Assembly: GCA_947258845.1 (NCBI GenBank)
Contig: CAMYJZ010000033.1
Span: 1-44,641, forward strand
Source of the DNA: an uncultured Ectothiorhodospiraceae bacterium
GTDB taxonomy: Bacteria; Pseudomonadota; Gammaproteobacteria; UBA9214
Length of the DNA: 44,641 bases
Direction: 5' to 3'
The notes under the pieces were generated by a model. That model saw only the letters and a program-made list of their open reading frames with translations, was not told the DNA's origin and did not search any database. Shown one piece after another: positions 1-7,369 of the stretch; position 1 is the first letter of the stretch, and every line of letters starts with the position of its first letter. The translations under genes and the position numbers were made by a program.

Positions 1-1
1 A

Positions 2-127
2 TCTGCTGAATATGATTCTAATGGTGATGGAAGCTACGATATCGATTATGAATATGACTACTTTGAGGAAGTTAAAACGAAATCTAACAAGCGCCTCCAC
101 ATCGACGCGGCCCCGCCGCGCGACTGA
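2..127 (+). CDS. C-terminal fragment of unknown cassette-borne protein (partial)
   Basis: An open frame enters from the left edge and ends at TGA 125-127, giving 41 residues. It is rich in Asp, Tyr and Glu and contains the calcium-loop-like string DSNGDGSYDID, which resembles EF-hand, dockerin or thrombospondin-type loops. The last 15 or so codons lie inside the attC site at 82-142, as is common where a gene ends within its own cassette recombination site. The start and most of the protein are outside the window, so no function can be given. The reading frame is supported by its composition and by its position directly before an attC site. Confidence 0.5.
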   Translation, partial: SAEYDSNGDGSYDIDYEYDYFEEVKTKSNKRLHIDAAPPRD

Positions 128-142
128 GGCGAGACGTTAGGT
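82..142 (+). other. attC recombination site of an integron gene cassette
   Basis: The left core site ATCTAAC (82-88) fits RYYYAAC and the right core site GTTAGGT (136-142) fits GTTRRRY. The two are complementary apart from one G-T wobble. Inside them CGCCTC pairs with GAGGCG (L''/L' boxes), and in the centre GCGGC pairs with GCCGC around a CCC loop. This gives the imperfect hairpin and the roughly 60-base length expected for attC. The next gene starts 18 bases after it. No integrase gene is in the window. Confidence 0.82.
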
Positions 143-160
143 AAAAAAGAGATTGTTAAT

Positions 161-919
161 ATGCTCGAATGGATAACTAATCCTGAGGCATGGATAGCTC
201 TAGGTACGCTCATCGCGCTGGAGATCGTGCTGGGCATCGACAACATCATTTTTATATCTATTCTCGTTGGCAGGTTGCCTGCTGAACAGAGGGATTTAGC
301 TCGGCAATTGGGCTTGGGACTGGCTATGCTGGCCAGGCTTGCTCTGCTTTTCAGTATCGTATGGGTGATGGGGTTAATAGACCCTTGGTTTTCTGTATTA
401 GATAACGAGATTTCTGGCAGAGATATTATCCTGATACTTGGCGGTCTTTTTCTTTTGGCAAAATCAACCCATGAAATACATAACAGTCTGGAAATAGTGC
501 AACAGACTGAGACGGCTACAAGGCCAACTGGATTCTATTCGATATTGGCGCAAATCGCAGTTCTGGATATTGTTTTTTCACTTGATTCAGTCATAACCGC
601 AGTGGGGCTCGTTGAGCATATATCCATTATGGTGATAGCAATCATAATTTCAGTCGGCGTTATGTTATTTTCAGCAAAACCGATTGGTCTATTTGTGGAT
701 AGGAATCCTACAATTAAAATGCTTGCATTAGCCTTTCTGCTTCTAATTGGCGTCACATTGATAGCAGAGGGCCTTGATGTGCATGTACCTAAGGGATACA
801 TCTATTTTGCCATGGCTTTCTCTGTTGGAGTCGAAATGCTCAATATGAAAGCACGCAGGAAAAAGGTAGCCGAGGTAATTCATTTATCAAAAAAGATATC
901 AGATGACAATATTGCCTAG
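161..919 (+). CDS. TerC family integral membrane protein (YgdQ-like)
   Basis: This 252-residue multi-pass membrane protein matches the TerC/YgdQ family, whose members are linked to metal ion (often manganese) export or tellurium resistance. Family hallmarks are the N-terminal segment EIVLGIDNIIFISI with acidic Glu21 and Asp27 in a membrane helix, and the related internal repeat VLDIVFSLDSVITAVG near residues 134-149. The length agrees with the short, CBS-lacking YgdQ type. ATG 161 is preceded by a weak GAGA ribosome site. The gene lies between attC 82-142 and a degenerate attC at 914-987 that contains its stop codon, so it appears to be cassette cargo. Family assignment is firm; the transported ion is not known. 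Confidence 0.88.
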   Translation: MLEWITNPEAWIALGTLIALEIVLGIDNIIFISILVGRLPAEQRDLARQLGLGLAMLARLALLFSIVWVMGLIDPWFSVLDNEISGRDIILILGGLFLLAKSTHEIHNSLEIVQQTETATRPTGFYSILAQIAVLDIVFSLDSVITAVGLVEHISIMVIAIIISVGVMLFSAKPIGLFVDRNPTIKMLALAFLLLIGVTLIAEGLDVHVPKGYIYFAMAFSVGVEMLNMKARRKKVAEVIHLSKKISDDNIA

Positions 920-987
920 CAATCTGCTCGACAAAGGACTGGCCTCCTCGCTACTCCTCAGCCAGCCTCTCTACCAAAACGTTAGTT
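914..987 (+). other. degenerate attC-like site after the TerC gene
   Basis: GCCTAGC (914-920, one mismatch to RYYYAAC, containing the TerC stop TAG) and GTTAGTT (981-987, close to GTTRRRY) can pair over most positions if G-T wobbles are allowed. Between them CTGGC and GCCAG form an inner stem. The following gene starts 10 bases later. The core boxes are imperfect and the outer L boxes are weak, so this may be a decayed site. Confidence 0.45.
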
Positions 988-997
988 GACTATATCA

Positions 998-1393
998 ATG
1001 AAGACACAGGTCGAATTCAAGTCATCCAAGTTCCCACCGTATGAAGGTGAGGAAGAAGAGATTAACCCTGGTCTCTGGGGTAGGAGACTTGCCGAGTACC
1101 TGGTTCAAAAGCTCGCAGATTCAGGTGTTGAGACAGAAGATATTATTGCGGAGGACTGGGGCTACTATGTCCCAGTTCGTAATGAAGGGATCGAGATAGC
1201 CTTATGTTGTGGGCACCAGGATGGAGACGATGATGAATTCCTGTGTTTCACAGAGCCTAGCAAGCCCATAGCGAGGAAGCTATTCAGAAAGGTAGACGCC
1301 ACTGCCCAGCTTTCCAGACTTGTTGACGCGCTTGAAAATATTTTGTCGTCTGATCCAGATATTAATAAAATTGTGTGGACAGAACCGAATTAA
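998..1393 (+). CDS. conserved hypothetical protein, integron-cassette type
   Basis: This is a 131-residue acidic soluble protein with no signal peptide or membrane segment. ATG 998 is preferred over the upstream TTG 986, because 986 overlaps the putative attC core. Visible features are an acidic N-terminal run (EGEEEEINPG), a central DWGYYVPV strand and the cysteine-containing string LCCGHQDGDDDEFLCF. I recognise the general look of small cassette-borne proteins but not a named function. It follows the TerC cassette on the same strand and is separated from the next gene by 84 bases. Confidence 0.7.
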   Translation: MKTQVEFKSSKFPPYEGEEEEINPGLWGRRLAEYLVQKLADSGVETEDIIAEDWGYYVPVRNEGIEIALCCGHQDGDDDEFLCFTEPSKPIARKLFRKVDATAQLSRLVDALENILSSDPDINKIVWTEPN

Positions 1394-1477
1394 AAGTCAC
1401 CTAGCTAATCGCCCCAGACGGACAGCTTCGCCGCCACTGGACTCTGCCATGATGTGTAATAAATCCTTGACAGCAAA

Positions 1478-1708
1478 ATGAGTAAAAAACGATACCCGCT
1501 TCCGAAACGGTTTACTGCAGCCTTGTCCGAAAAAGCATATTCAAAGTTGAGGACACTGAATTCTAAATATGGTTATGGCAATAATTACTTGCTAACCATT
1601 CTTCTGGAAAATCTGGAAGAAATAGTGAATAAGGATGAGTTAGATAAAGCTTTTGATAATTTCAAGGAAAAATACAGTACGCCGGCGCCAGGTGACATGA
1701 GGAAGTAA
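1478..1708 (+). CDS. small unknown protein, possible ribbon-helix-helix fold
   Basis: A 76-residue, lysine-rich protein. The segment RFTAALSEKAYSKLRTL followed by NNYLLTILLENLEEIV resembles the strand-helix-helix pattern of ribbon-helix-helix DNA-binding proteins. Such proteins often act as antitoxins or small repressors, but no toxin partner is adjacent. The codon use is A+T-rich like its neighbours. The fold is only a guess from the residue pattern. ATG 1478 lacks a strong ribosome site. Confidence 0.55.
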   Translation: MSKKRYPLPKRFTAALSEKAYSKLRTLNSKYGYGNNYLLTILLENLEEIVNKDELDKAFDNFKEKYSTPAPGDMRK

Positions 1709-1748
1709 TCATCAATATTATCAGCGAAATGGGGCATAAATAAATGAC

Positions 1749-1771
1749 ACATAACAATGCGCTCCAGCCGA
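1749..1771 (+). other. attC-like left half site
   Basis: ACATAAC followed by AATGCGCTCCAGCCGAC resembles the left half of an attC (R'' box plus L'' box). It shares the string TAACAATGCG with the site at 2361-2370. No matching right core is visible before the next gene at 1796, so this is at most a remnant. Confidence 0.35.
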
Positions 1772-1795
1772 CATCTTCAGAATAAATATTAAGTA

Positions 1796-2305
1796 ATGAA
1801 GAAATTAATTATAATTTTTTGTGGGTTGGTTACTATAGGCATCATATACCTGTCAGTCGAAGGAAGTAAAATGCAGGAAATCAGGACTGAAATAGATATA
1901 TCGGCACCACCATCCAAGGTATGGTCCGTCATAACGAACATTAACAAATGGAAGAGTTGGAGCCCAATTATTAACGACTCACAGGGTACTGTCTCTGTTG
2001 GATCTAAACTCAGTATAACCATGACGGGTAAAGAGAAAGGCAAGGATGGTCCAAAATATAATCCAACGATCACTGATCTTGATGAGCCATATTATTTTCG
2101 ATGGCGCGCGCATATATTGACTGGATTTATATTTACTAACGACAAGATATTTGAACTTGAAGAAACCAACTCAGGCACGCGATTAACGCACAAGGAATTG
2201 TTTAGTGGGTTACTTGCACCGGTTCTTTGCGGGCAGATGGAAAAAGGTGTTCCCCCGATGCTGAATTCAATGAATAAGGCATTAAAGGAGTTGGTTGAGA
2301 AATAA
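1796..2305 (+). CDS. SRPBCC family protein with N-terminal membrane anchor
   Basis: The 169-residue protein starts with a hydrophobic segment (about residues 3-20), a membrane anchor or signal peptide. It is followed by a START/Bet v1-like SRPBCC domain from about residue 27. The domain's opening strand and helix are seen as IRTEIDISAPPSKVWSVITN, followed by NKWKSWSP and later SGTRLTHKE. SRPBCC domains bind hydrophobic ligands; the ligand here is unknown. It sits in the A+T-rich block between two attC-like half sites, so it is probably cassette cargo. Confidence 0.78.
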   Translation: MKKLIIIFCGLVTIGIIYLSVEGSKMQEIRTEIDISAPPSKVWSVITNINKWKSWSPIINDSQGTVSVGSKLSITMTGKEKGKDGPKYNPTITDLDEPYYFRWRAHILTGFIFTNDKIFELEETNSGTRLTHKELFSGLLAPVLCGQMEKGVPPMLNSMNKALKELVEK

Positions 2306-2357
2306 ATTATCTAATTTATGTATTGAGATACCATATGTATGGTTTAGCTCAATCAAC

Positions 2358-2401
2358 ACGTAACAATGCGTTCATGCATGGCGCAGGCGAACACTGCCTG
2401 C
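2358..2401 (+). other. attC-like half site with internal hairpin
   Basis: ACGTAAC (2358-2364) continues as AATGCGTTCATGC, matching the half site at 1749 through TAACAATGCG. A stem GCAGGC (2383-2388) / GCCTGC (2396-2401) follows, as in the central part of an attC hairpin. No clear GTTRRRY core is found downstream. Confidence 0.4.
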
Positions 2402-2494
2402 TCTCTTCAACTAGAATATACTGAATTCCATTCGAAAAAGAATAATTTCAGGTCCAGCTGCATCCTTACGGACCAATGAAGAGATACGTTTATC

Positions 2495-2782
2495 GTGACT
2501 TTTCCAATCGATCCAGGTAGATCAAATATTACTTGCGCAAGCTGCGAGGCATGTTGCTGCCTTCTGGAAGTTATGCTCATTACCGATACCGGAGTGCCCG
2601 ATCATTTTATCGAGACAGATACGTGGGGAGCCAGAAGAATGGCACGGCTAGAGGATGGCTGGTGCTCGGCCCTGGACCGAAACACCATGCTTTGCATGAT
2701 TTACGAGAAGCGGCCATGGATTTGCCGGGAATTCGAGACGGGGGGATACGAATGCATTTCGCAGCGATCCACCGAGTTGTAG
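2495..2782 (+). CDS. YkgJ-like cysteine cluster protein
   Basis: A 95-residue protein with the N-terminal cluster CASCEACCC and further cysteines near residues 57, 67, 76 and 87 (WCSALD, LCMIYEKRPWICREFE, GGYECI). This is the pattern of the YkgJ/UPF0153 family, thought to bind zinc or an iron-sulfur centre. No enzyme activity is established for the family. The start is taken as GTG 2495 because no in-frame ATG gives the whole cysteine cluster. The ending after CISQR looks complete. Open codons continue in the same frame after its stop (see 2783-2983). Confidence 0.78.
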   Translation: MTFPIDPGRSNITCASCEACCCLLEVMLITDTGVPDHFIETDTWGARRMARLEDGWCSALDRNTMLCMIYEKRPWICREFETGGYECISQRSTEL

Positions 2783-2983
2783 ATGCATGACCAGGCCAAT
2801 TACCCGGACAAGCTGGTGCGTTACCTGTCTTGTGCATAAGCAGAAGGCACCCCCTTTAACTTTCCCGAGATTTGCGACAACTTTGAGAAACATGTGAATT
2901 GTGTTGTCGTTGCAGCAAGATGGGATGGAACAGTAATTGAAACAAATGCCAGGATCTACCGGTCGGTATCTCATGCGTTATAG
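2783..2983 (+). pseudogene. possible decayed reading frame after the ykgJ-like gene
   Basis: Directly after the TAG of the previous gene, in the same frame, an ATG opens 18 codons to TAA 2837-2839. The frame then continues for 47 sense codons to TAG 2981-2983. The second stretch, with FNFPEICDNFEKHVNCVVVA and RWDGTVIETNARIYRSV, looks protein-like. It may be a gene broken by one stop codon, or chance. No family is recognised. Confidence 0.25.
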
Positions 2984-3255
2984 ATGAATCCATCCTGAAC
3001 GACGGAAAACTTGAGCCCAAGTAATGCATCTACGTTGCCATCGGGGTATCGCATGAAACTGGCTGCGACCCACCGCCAAAATGAAACAACATTATCTTTA
3101 CGTGAACAATCGGTAAATTTTTCGGTAGAGGTAATCAGTAATCAATCCCTCCCTAACAGGTTGTACAATCACGCTCTCGCGTAACGTAGGCGCTAACGTG
3201 CACCTCTCAATTAACTACTCAAACTTAAGTTAAAGCAACAAGAGGAACGCGATGC
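2984..3255. other. intergenic stretch without recognisable gene
   Basis: Together with the doubtful frame at 2783-2983 this makes 473 bases without a firm gene. It includes short strings such as GCTAAC near 3192 that are weakly reminiscent of attC cores, but no paired right core was found. AGAGGAAC at 3241-3248 is the ribosome site of the next gene. Confidence 0.4.
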
Positions 3256-3699
3256 ATGCACGAAATCAGACATAGAATTGGAATTGCCTGCTCACCAGAC
3301 ACGGTTTACACGGCATTAACCACGGACAATGGACTTTCCCGGTGGTGGACCACCGACACTTCGGGTGCTGGAGGAGTAGGGTCAGTTATTAGATTCAGGT
3401 TTAATGGTATGGGGCCTGATTTTGAGGTAATCGAGTTACAAACTGATTCTATTGTGCGTTGGAGGCACTCGGGAGAAATGCCGGAAGCCTGGATTGGCAC
3501 TGAAGTGTCTTTTCATCTGAAGAGTAGCGGAAGCCAGACATATGTACTATTTCTGCATTCCAACTGGAAGGAGCCATCGGATTTTATGGGGCACTGCAGT
3601 ACCAAGTGGGCCGTATTCTTGCTGAGCCTGAAGGAAGCAATTGAAACAGGCAGCGGCAGGCCGTATCCCAACGACGTCCATATCGACCATGATGAGTAA
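3256..3699 (+). CDS. SRPBCC (AHSA1-like) domain protein
   Basis: A 147-residue single-domain protein. The opening strand HEIRHRIGIACSPDTVYTAL and the sequence LSRWWTTDT are typical of AHSA1/CalC-type SRPBCC proteins, and the C-terminal helix contains KWAVFLLSLKEAIETG. These proteins bind small hydrophobic ligands and some act in stress tolerance; the role here is unknown. ATG 3256 is preferred over the out-of-frame ATG 3252 and is preceded by AGAGGAAC. The VOC gene follows 50 bases later. The composition is still A+T-rich. Confidence 0.82.
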   Translation: MHEIRHRIGIACSPDTVYTALTTDNGLSRWWTTDTSGAGGVGSVIRFRFNGMGPDFEVIELQTDSIVRWRHSGEMPEAWIGTEVSFHLKSSGSQTYVLFLHSNWKEPSDFMGHCSTKWAVFLLSLKEAIETGSGRPYPNDVHIDHDE

Positions 3700-3749
3700 A
3701 TTAACGTCTGAAAAGACGCCACAACGCCTGCGAATTGAGGAAAATAATC

Positions 3750-4139
3750 ATGAACGAATCTTTTAAGCAACACGGTGCTTTTAGCTGGTCCGAGCTGATA
3801 GTTGATGATGTTGATTCGGCGATTGGCTTTTACACCGATGTGATTGGCTGGGAAATTGAAGAAATGGAGATGCCGCAAAACAAATACTATGTCTTAAAAT
3901 CCGACGGTGTTCCAGTTGGCGGCATAATGGGCAAGCCGGAAGGCGGTAAGCAGCTGCCGGATCACTGGGGAATCTATATCACCGTTAATGATGTTGATGA
4001 AACTCTAGCAAAGGCAGAAGCGAATGGTGGCAAGGCAATTTATCTTCCTATGGACGTGCCAGGCGTTGGCCGAATGTGCGCGATAACGGACAGGAGTGGG
4101 GCTGTATTTTCAATCATTACATATGAAGATAAGGCGTAA
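3750..4139 (+). CDS. VOC family (glyoxalase/bleomycin-resistance fold) protein
   Basis: A 129-residue protein with the paired beta-alpha-beta-beta-beta modules of vicinal-oxygen-chelate proteins. Module 1 is FSWSELIVDDVDSAIGFYTDVIGW and module 2 includes WGIYITVNDVDETLAKAEANGG and FSIITYEDK (each run shown is a fragment of the domain). ATG 3750 follows the ribosome site TGAGG at 3736-3740, so the upstream TTG 3735 is not used. The substrate is unknown. It is the last plus-strand gene before the core minus-strand operon, and so marks the right border of the cassette-like block. Confidence 0.82.
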   Translation: MNESFKQHGAFSWSELIVDDVDSAIGFYTDVIGWEIEEMEMPQNKYYVLKSDGVPVGGIMGKPEGGKQLPDHWGIYITVNDVDETLAKAEANGGKAIYLPMDVPGVGRMCAITDRSGAVFSIITYEDKA

Positions 4140-4197
4140 TTTATCATGCAGAATGACTGATTAAGGTTTGTCAGCCTCCCGGGTTATTGGCTGTTAT

Positions 4198-5718
4198 TTA
4201 TGGCCTTGTTTGCGCTGTGCGGCGAGCCCTATCCTTTTTCCGACTACCGAACCAGCCACCCAGCAGGCTGGCAAGGGCCAGCGCCAGTACCGGCAGATTC
4301 CCGAATCTCACGTAGGGCGTGGCACCCTGCTGCGGGACCACCGTGCCGCTCACCACGATCTCCTCGAACTGCCGGCTACGCGCCGTGATCCGGCCGCTGT
4401 GGTCGATGATGGCCGAGATACCGGTATTGGTGGCCCGCAGCAACGGTCGCCCGGCCTCTTTCGCGCGCATGCGCGACATCTCCAGGTGCTGGTGCGGTGC
4501 CAGTGAATCACCAAACCAGCCATCGTTGCTCACGTTGACCAGCAGGGCCGCCTCCGGCAGGGCCTGGATGATCTCCGCACCGAACACGATCTCGAAGCAG
4601 ATCGAGGACGCGACCGGCATACCCGCGGCCCGCAGCAGCGCCTGCTCGTCGTCGCCGGCCGAGAAATCCGCATTCGGGACCGCCAGGGCGTCCAGCCGGT
4701 CCCCCAGCAGCCAGCGCATGGGCAGGTATTCACCGAATGGCACCAGGTGCCGCTTGTAGTAAAATCGGCGCGCGTCACCGATGCTCATGATGCTGTTGTA
4801 GTAACGCCATGCGCTCATGTCCAGCACCGGAATCCCGGTCAGCAAGGTGGTGCCGCTCGCCTGCAGTTCCGTCTCCAGGTAGGGAATGAAGTTGTCCGCC
4901 ACCTGGTGGTAGAACGCCGGTATCGCGGTTTCCGGCCAGACGACCAGGTCCTTGTCCTGCTGCGCAAAGGTGAGTGCCGAATAGCGTTCCAGGGTGTACA
5001 GCAGGTTCTCCGGCGCCCATTTGTTCTCCTGGGGAATATTGCCCTGCACCAGGGCCACCTGCAGGGCTTCGCCGCGCGGCCCGGTCCATTCCACCCGGTC
5101 GGCGAAATAGCCGCCGAGCCAGAGCGCGCCCAGCAGGGCCAGGCTGGGGACGCGCAGCCGCCCCCTCAACAAGGCCAGCAACAGGGCCGCACTCAGGGCC
5201 GTCGCCCAACCCACACCGTAATTCCCCAGCAAGGTGGCAAAACCGGCCAGCGGACTGTCGATCTGGCTGGTGCCGATGGTCAACCAGGGGAAGCCGGTGA
5301 ACAGCCAGCCGCGCAGCCACTCGGCCAGGACCCAGCCGGCGGGAAACACGGCCACCACCACCGGCCAGGACCCACCCGGCGCCATGCGCCTGAGAACATA
5401 ACCGAGGATAGCGGGATACAAGGCCAGGACGACAACCAGCGCGGCGGCCACCAGGCTGGCGGGCAACAAGGGTACCTGTCCATAGGTATGGACGCTGACA
5501 TACACCCAGGAGACGCCCGCGCCAAAGTAGCCAAGCCCGAACAGGGCGCCATGCCAGAAGGCCTGGCGCGGGCTGTCCAGCAGCCACTGGTTGAACAGGA
5601 TGGCCAGCGAGAATATGGCGAGCGGAAACCAGCCCAGCGGTGCGAAGGCCGTTACGGCCATACCGCCGGCGACCAGAACAATCAGCCCACCGAATCGCTG
5701 TAGCGGGTTAGCCCGCAT
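4198..5718 (-). CDS. lnt: apolipoprotein N-acyltransferase
   Basis: Lnt adds the third acyl chain to the N-terminal cysteine of lipoproteins at the periplasmic face of the inner membrane. The 506-residue product (E. coli 512) has an N-terminal multi-helix membrane part (to about residue 210) and a C-terminal nitrilase-like domain. The catalytic Glu263 (VVWPETAIPAF), Lys322 (YYKRHLVPFGEYLP) and Cys374 (SSICFEIVFG) are all present. The start is ATG 5718; upstream codons to 5874 are open but lie inside an inverted-repeat element. The first codons (Met-Arg-Ala) are themselves part of that element's left end. It is the last gene of the miaB-phoH-ybeY-corC-lnt operon and converges on the VOC gene. 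Confidence 0.96.
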   Translation of the reverse strand: MRANPLQRFGGLIVLVAGGMAVTAFAPLGWFPLAIFSLAILFNQWLLDSPRQAFWHGALFGLGYFGAGVSWVYVSVHTYGQVPLLPASLVAAALVVVLALYPAILGYVLRRMAPGGSWPVVVAVFPAGWVLAEWLRGWLFTGFPWLTIGTSQIDSPLAGFATLLGNYGVGWATALSAALLLALLRGRLRVPSLALLGALWLGGYFADRVEWTGPRGEALQVALVQGNIPQENKWAPENLLYTLERYSALTFAQQDKDLVVWPETAIPAFYHQVADNFIPYLETELQASGTTLLTGIPVLDMSAWRYYNSIMSIGDARRFYYKRHLVPFGEYLPMRWLLGDRLDALAVPNADFSAGDDEQALLRAAGMPVASSICFEIVFGAEIIQALPEAALLVNVSNDGWFGDSLAPHQHLEMSRMRAKEAGRPLLRATNTGISAIIDHSGRITARSRQFEEIVVSGTVVPQQGATPYVRFGNLPVLALALASLLGGWFGSRKKDRARRTAQTRP

Positions 5719-5885
5719 ATTGCACCGGTATCCGGGATGATGGCGCAGGACAGGTGTGGCTGGACGCCGGTCTGGAGCAAAAGTCATAGCCGTAGCTATG
5801 ACTTGAGTGAAAAACAAATTCAGGCATGCCTGGACAAGCCAGGGCCCGGATAGGACGCGGGCCGACTGGTGCAATATGCGGGCTA
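5709..5885. mobile_element. MITE-like element between corC and lnt
   Basis: A perfect 18-base terminal inverted repeat, TAGCCCGCATATTGCACC at 5709-5726 and its reverse complement at 5868-5885, bounds a 177-base segment with no credible gene. Inside is a perfect palindrome, AAGTCATAGC-CGTA-GCTATGACTT, near 5783-5806. The structure suggests a non-autonomous transposable element. A target duplication was not obvious. The right end stops one base before the corC stop codon, and the left end contains the lnt start codon. Confidence 0.75.
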
Positions 5886-5886
5886 G

Positions 5887-6771
5887 TCACGACTCGTTGC
5901 TGTTTTCCACATCCGGAATGTCTGCGGGCCTGGGCAGCAGCGTCAGTTGCAACATATGGATACGGCGATTATCCGCACGCAGCACCTTGAACAGGAAATT
6001 GCCGATGACAACACGCTCGCCGCGTTTCGGCAGGTGACCGATGCGGTGGGTCACCAGGCCACCGATGGTGTCGAACTCCTCTTCCGGGAATATGCTGCCG
6101 AAATACTCGTTGAAATCCTCGATCGGTGTCAACGCCTTGATGGTGTAATGCATCTCACTGTGCTTGCGGATGGTGTCCTCTTCCTCCACATCGTGCTCGT
6201 CCTCGATCTCGCCGACGATCTGTTCCAGCACATCCTCGATGGTCACCATGCCCGCCACGCCACCGTACTCGTCCACGACGATGGCCATGTGATTGCGACT
6301 GGAACGGAATTGATTCAACAGCACGTTGAGACGCTTGCTCTCCGGCACGAATACCGCGGGGCGCAATATTTCGCGCACATTGAAACGGCCGTCGGTGCGT
6401 TCGAAGGCATACAGCAGCAGGTCCTTGGCCAGCAGGATGCCGACGATCTCGTCGCGACTTTCGCCGATCACCGGAAAGCGCGAGTGGCCCGACTCGACCA
6501 CGGTGCGCAGCAGCGCCTGCGGATCGGCGTCACGGTCCAGCATCACCACCTGGGAACGCGGAATCATGATGTCGCGCACCTGCAGATCATCCACCTGCAA
6601 CACGCCCTCGATCATCGCAAGCGCATCGGCGTCGTAGAGGTTGTTGCGTTGGGCGGTACGCAGCAGATCAATCAGCTGCTCGTTATCGGCCGGTTCCCGC
6701 AGCAGCGCCTGTCTCAGCCGGGCTGTCCAGGTTCGCTGTACGGGACCGTTGCTAGGTCGGTCTTTATTCAT
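5887..6771 (-). CDS. corC: CorC-type CBS-domain protein (magnesium/cobalt efflux family)
   Basis: A 294-residue cytosolic protein with two CBS domains ([15 protein letters not shown], about residues 65-130, and a second about 135-195 containing [20 protein letters not shown]). A C-terminal CorC_HlyC domain follows (about 210-285, [22 protein letters not shown] and NRRIHMLQL in separate fragments). It lacks the DUF21 membrane part, as in CorC of E. coli. It is classically linked to magnesium/cobalt efflux and sits in the conserved ybeY-corC-lnt order. ATG 6771 is the first good start. It is separated from ybeY by 111 bases. Confidence 0.93.
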   Translation of the reverse strand: MNKDRPSNGPVQRTWTARLRQALLREPADNEQLIDLLRTAQRNNLYDADALAMIEGVLQVDDLQVRDIMIPRSQVVMLDRDADPQALLRTVVESGHSRFPVIGESRDEIVGILLAKDLLLYAFERTDGRFNVREILRPAVFVPESKRLNVLLNQFRSSRNHMAIVVDEYGGVAGMVTIEDVLEQIVGEIEDEHDVEEEDTIRKHSEMHYTIKALTPIEDFNEYFGSIFPEEEFDTIGGLVTHRIGHLPKRGERVVIGNFLFKVLRADNRRIHMLQLTLLPRPADIPDVENSNES

Positions 6772-6882
6772 TAATAGTCAGCAAGTTATGGTATTTTTGT
6801 AACAGCATTTCTTATCTATTTTAAGGGACGTGTGGCACCACTATAACGACACTGATGCAGGTAGTTCCAGCCCGGTCGCCGG

Positions 6883-7365
6883 CTAAGCCGTCCCGGCGGG
6901 CCGGTAGGGATCGGCGTAACCAAGCGCGGCGAGCAGTTGCCTCTCCAGGTCCTCCATCGCCAGGGCGCCGGTCTCTTCCCGGTGGTCATGCCCGAGCAGG
7001 TGCAGAACACCGTGAATGACGATGTGCGCCCAGTGCGCCTCCAGGGGCTTGTCCTGCGCGATCGCCTCGGCGGCAACGACCGGTGCGCAGATGACCACAT
7101 CTCCGATAAGCGCGGAGTTCACCCCCGGCAGGGGCTCATACGGAAATGACAACACGTTGGTCGCACCCTGCTTGCCGCGGTACTCGCTGTTGAGTGCCGT
7201 GATCTCCGCCTCGTCCACCACCCGCACGGTCAGCACGGCATCCTCCGCTGCGGCGGCCTTCAGGGCATGGCGTACATGCGCCCGGATGGTCTCGGCAGCA
7301 GGTATTCCGCCGCCGGCCACCGCGTACTGGATGTCGATGCGTTCCACCTTATCCTCCCCGTCCAT
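6883..7365 (-). CDS. ybeY: endoribonuclease YbeY
   Basis: A 160-residue zinc-dependent endoribonuclease needed for 16S rRNA 3' maturation and ribosome quality control. The metal motif HGVLHLLGHDH (His118, His122, His128) is intact, as is the upstream ATNVLSFPYE strand. The start is ATG 7365, 4 bases after the phoH stop; longer readings overlap phoH and lack similarity. Translation is probably coupled to phoH. Confidence 0.95.
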   Translation of the reverse strand: MDGEDKVERIDIQYAVAGGGIPAAETIRAHVRHALKAAAAEDAVLTVRVVDEAEITALNSEYRGKQGATNVLSFPYEPLPGVNSALIGDVVICAPVVAAEAIAQDKPLEAHWAHIVIHGVLHLLGHDHREETGALAMEDLERQLLAALGYADPYRPAGTA

Positions 7366-7369
7366 ATCA

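Noticed and set aside
1394-1477. attC between the unknown gene at 998 and the small gene at 1478
   Set aside because: ACCTAGC at 1399-1405 resembles a left core, but no right core or pairing arms could be found.
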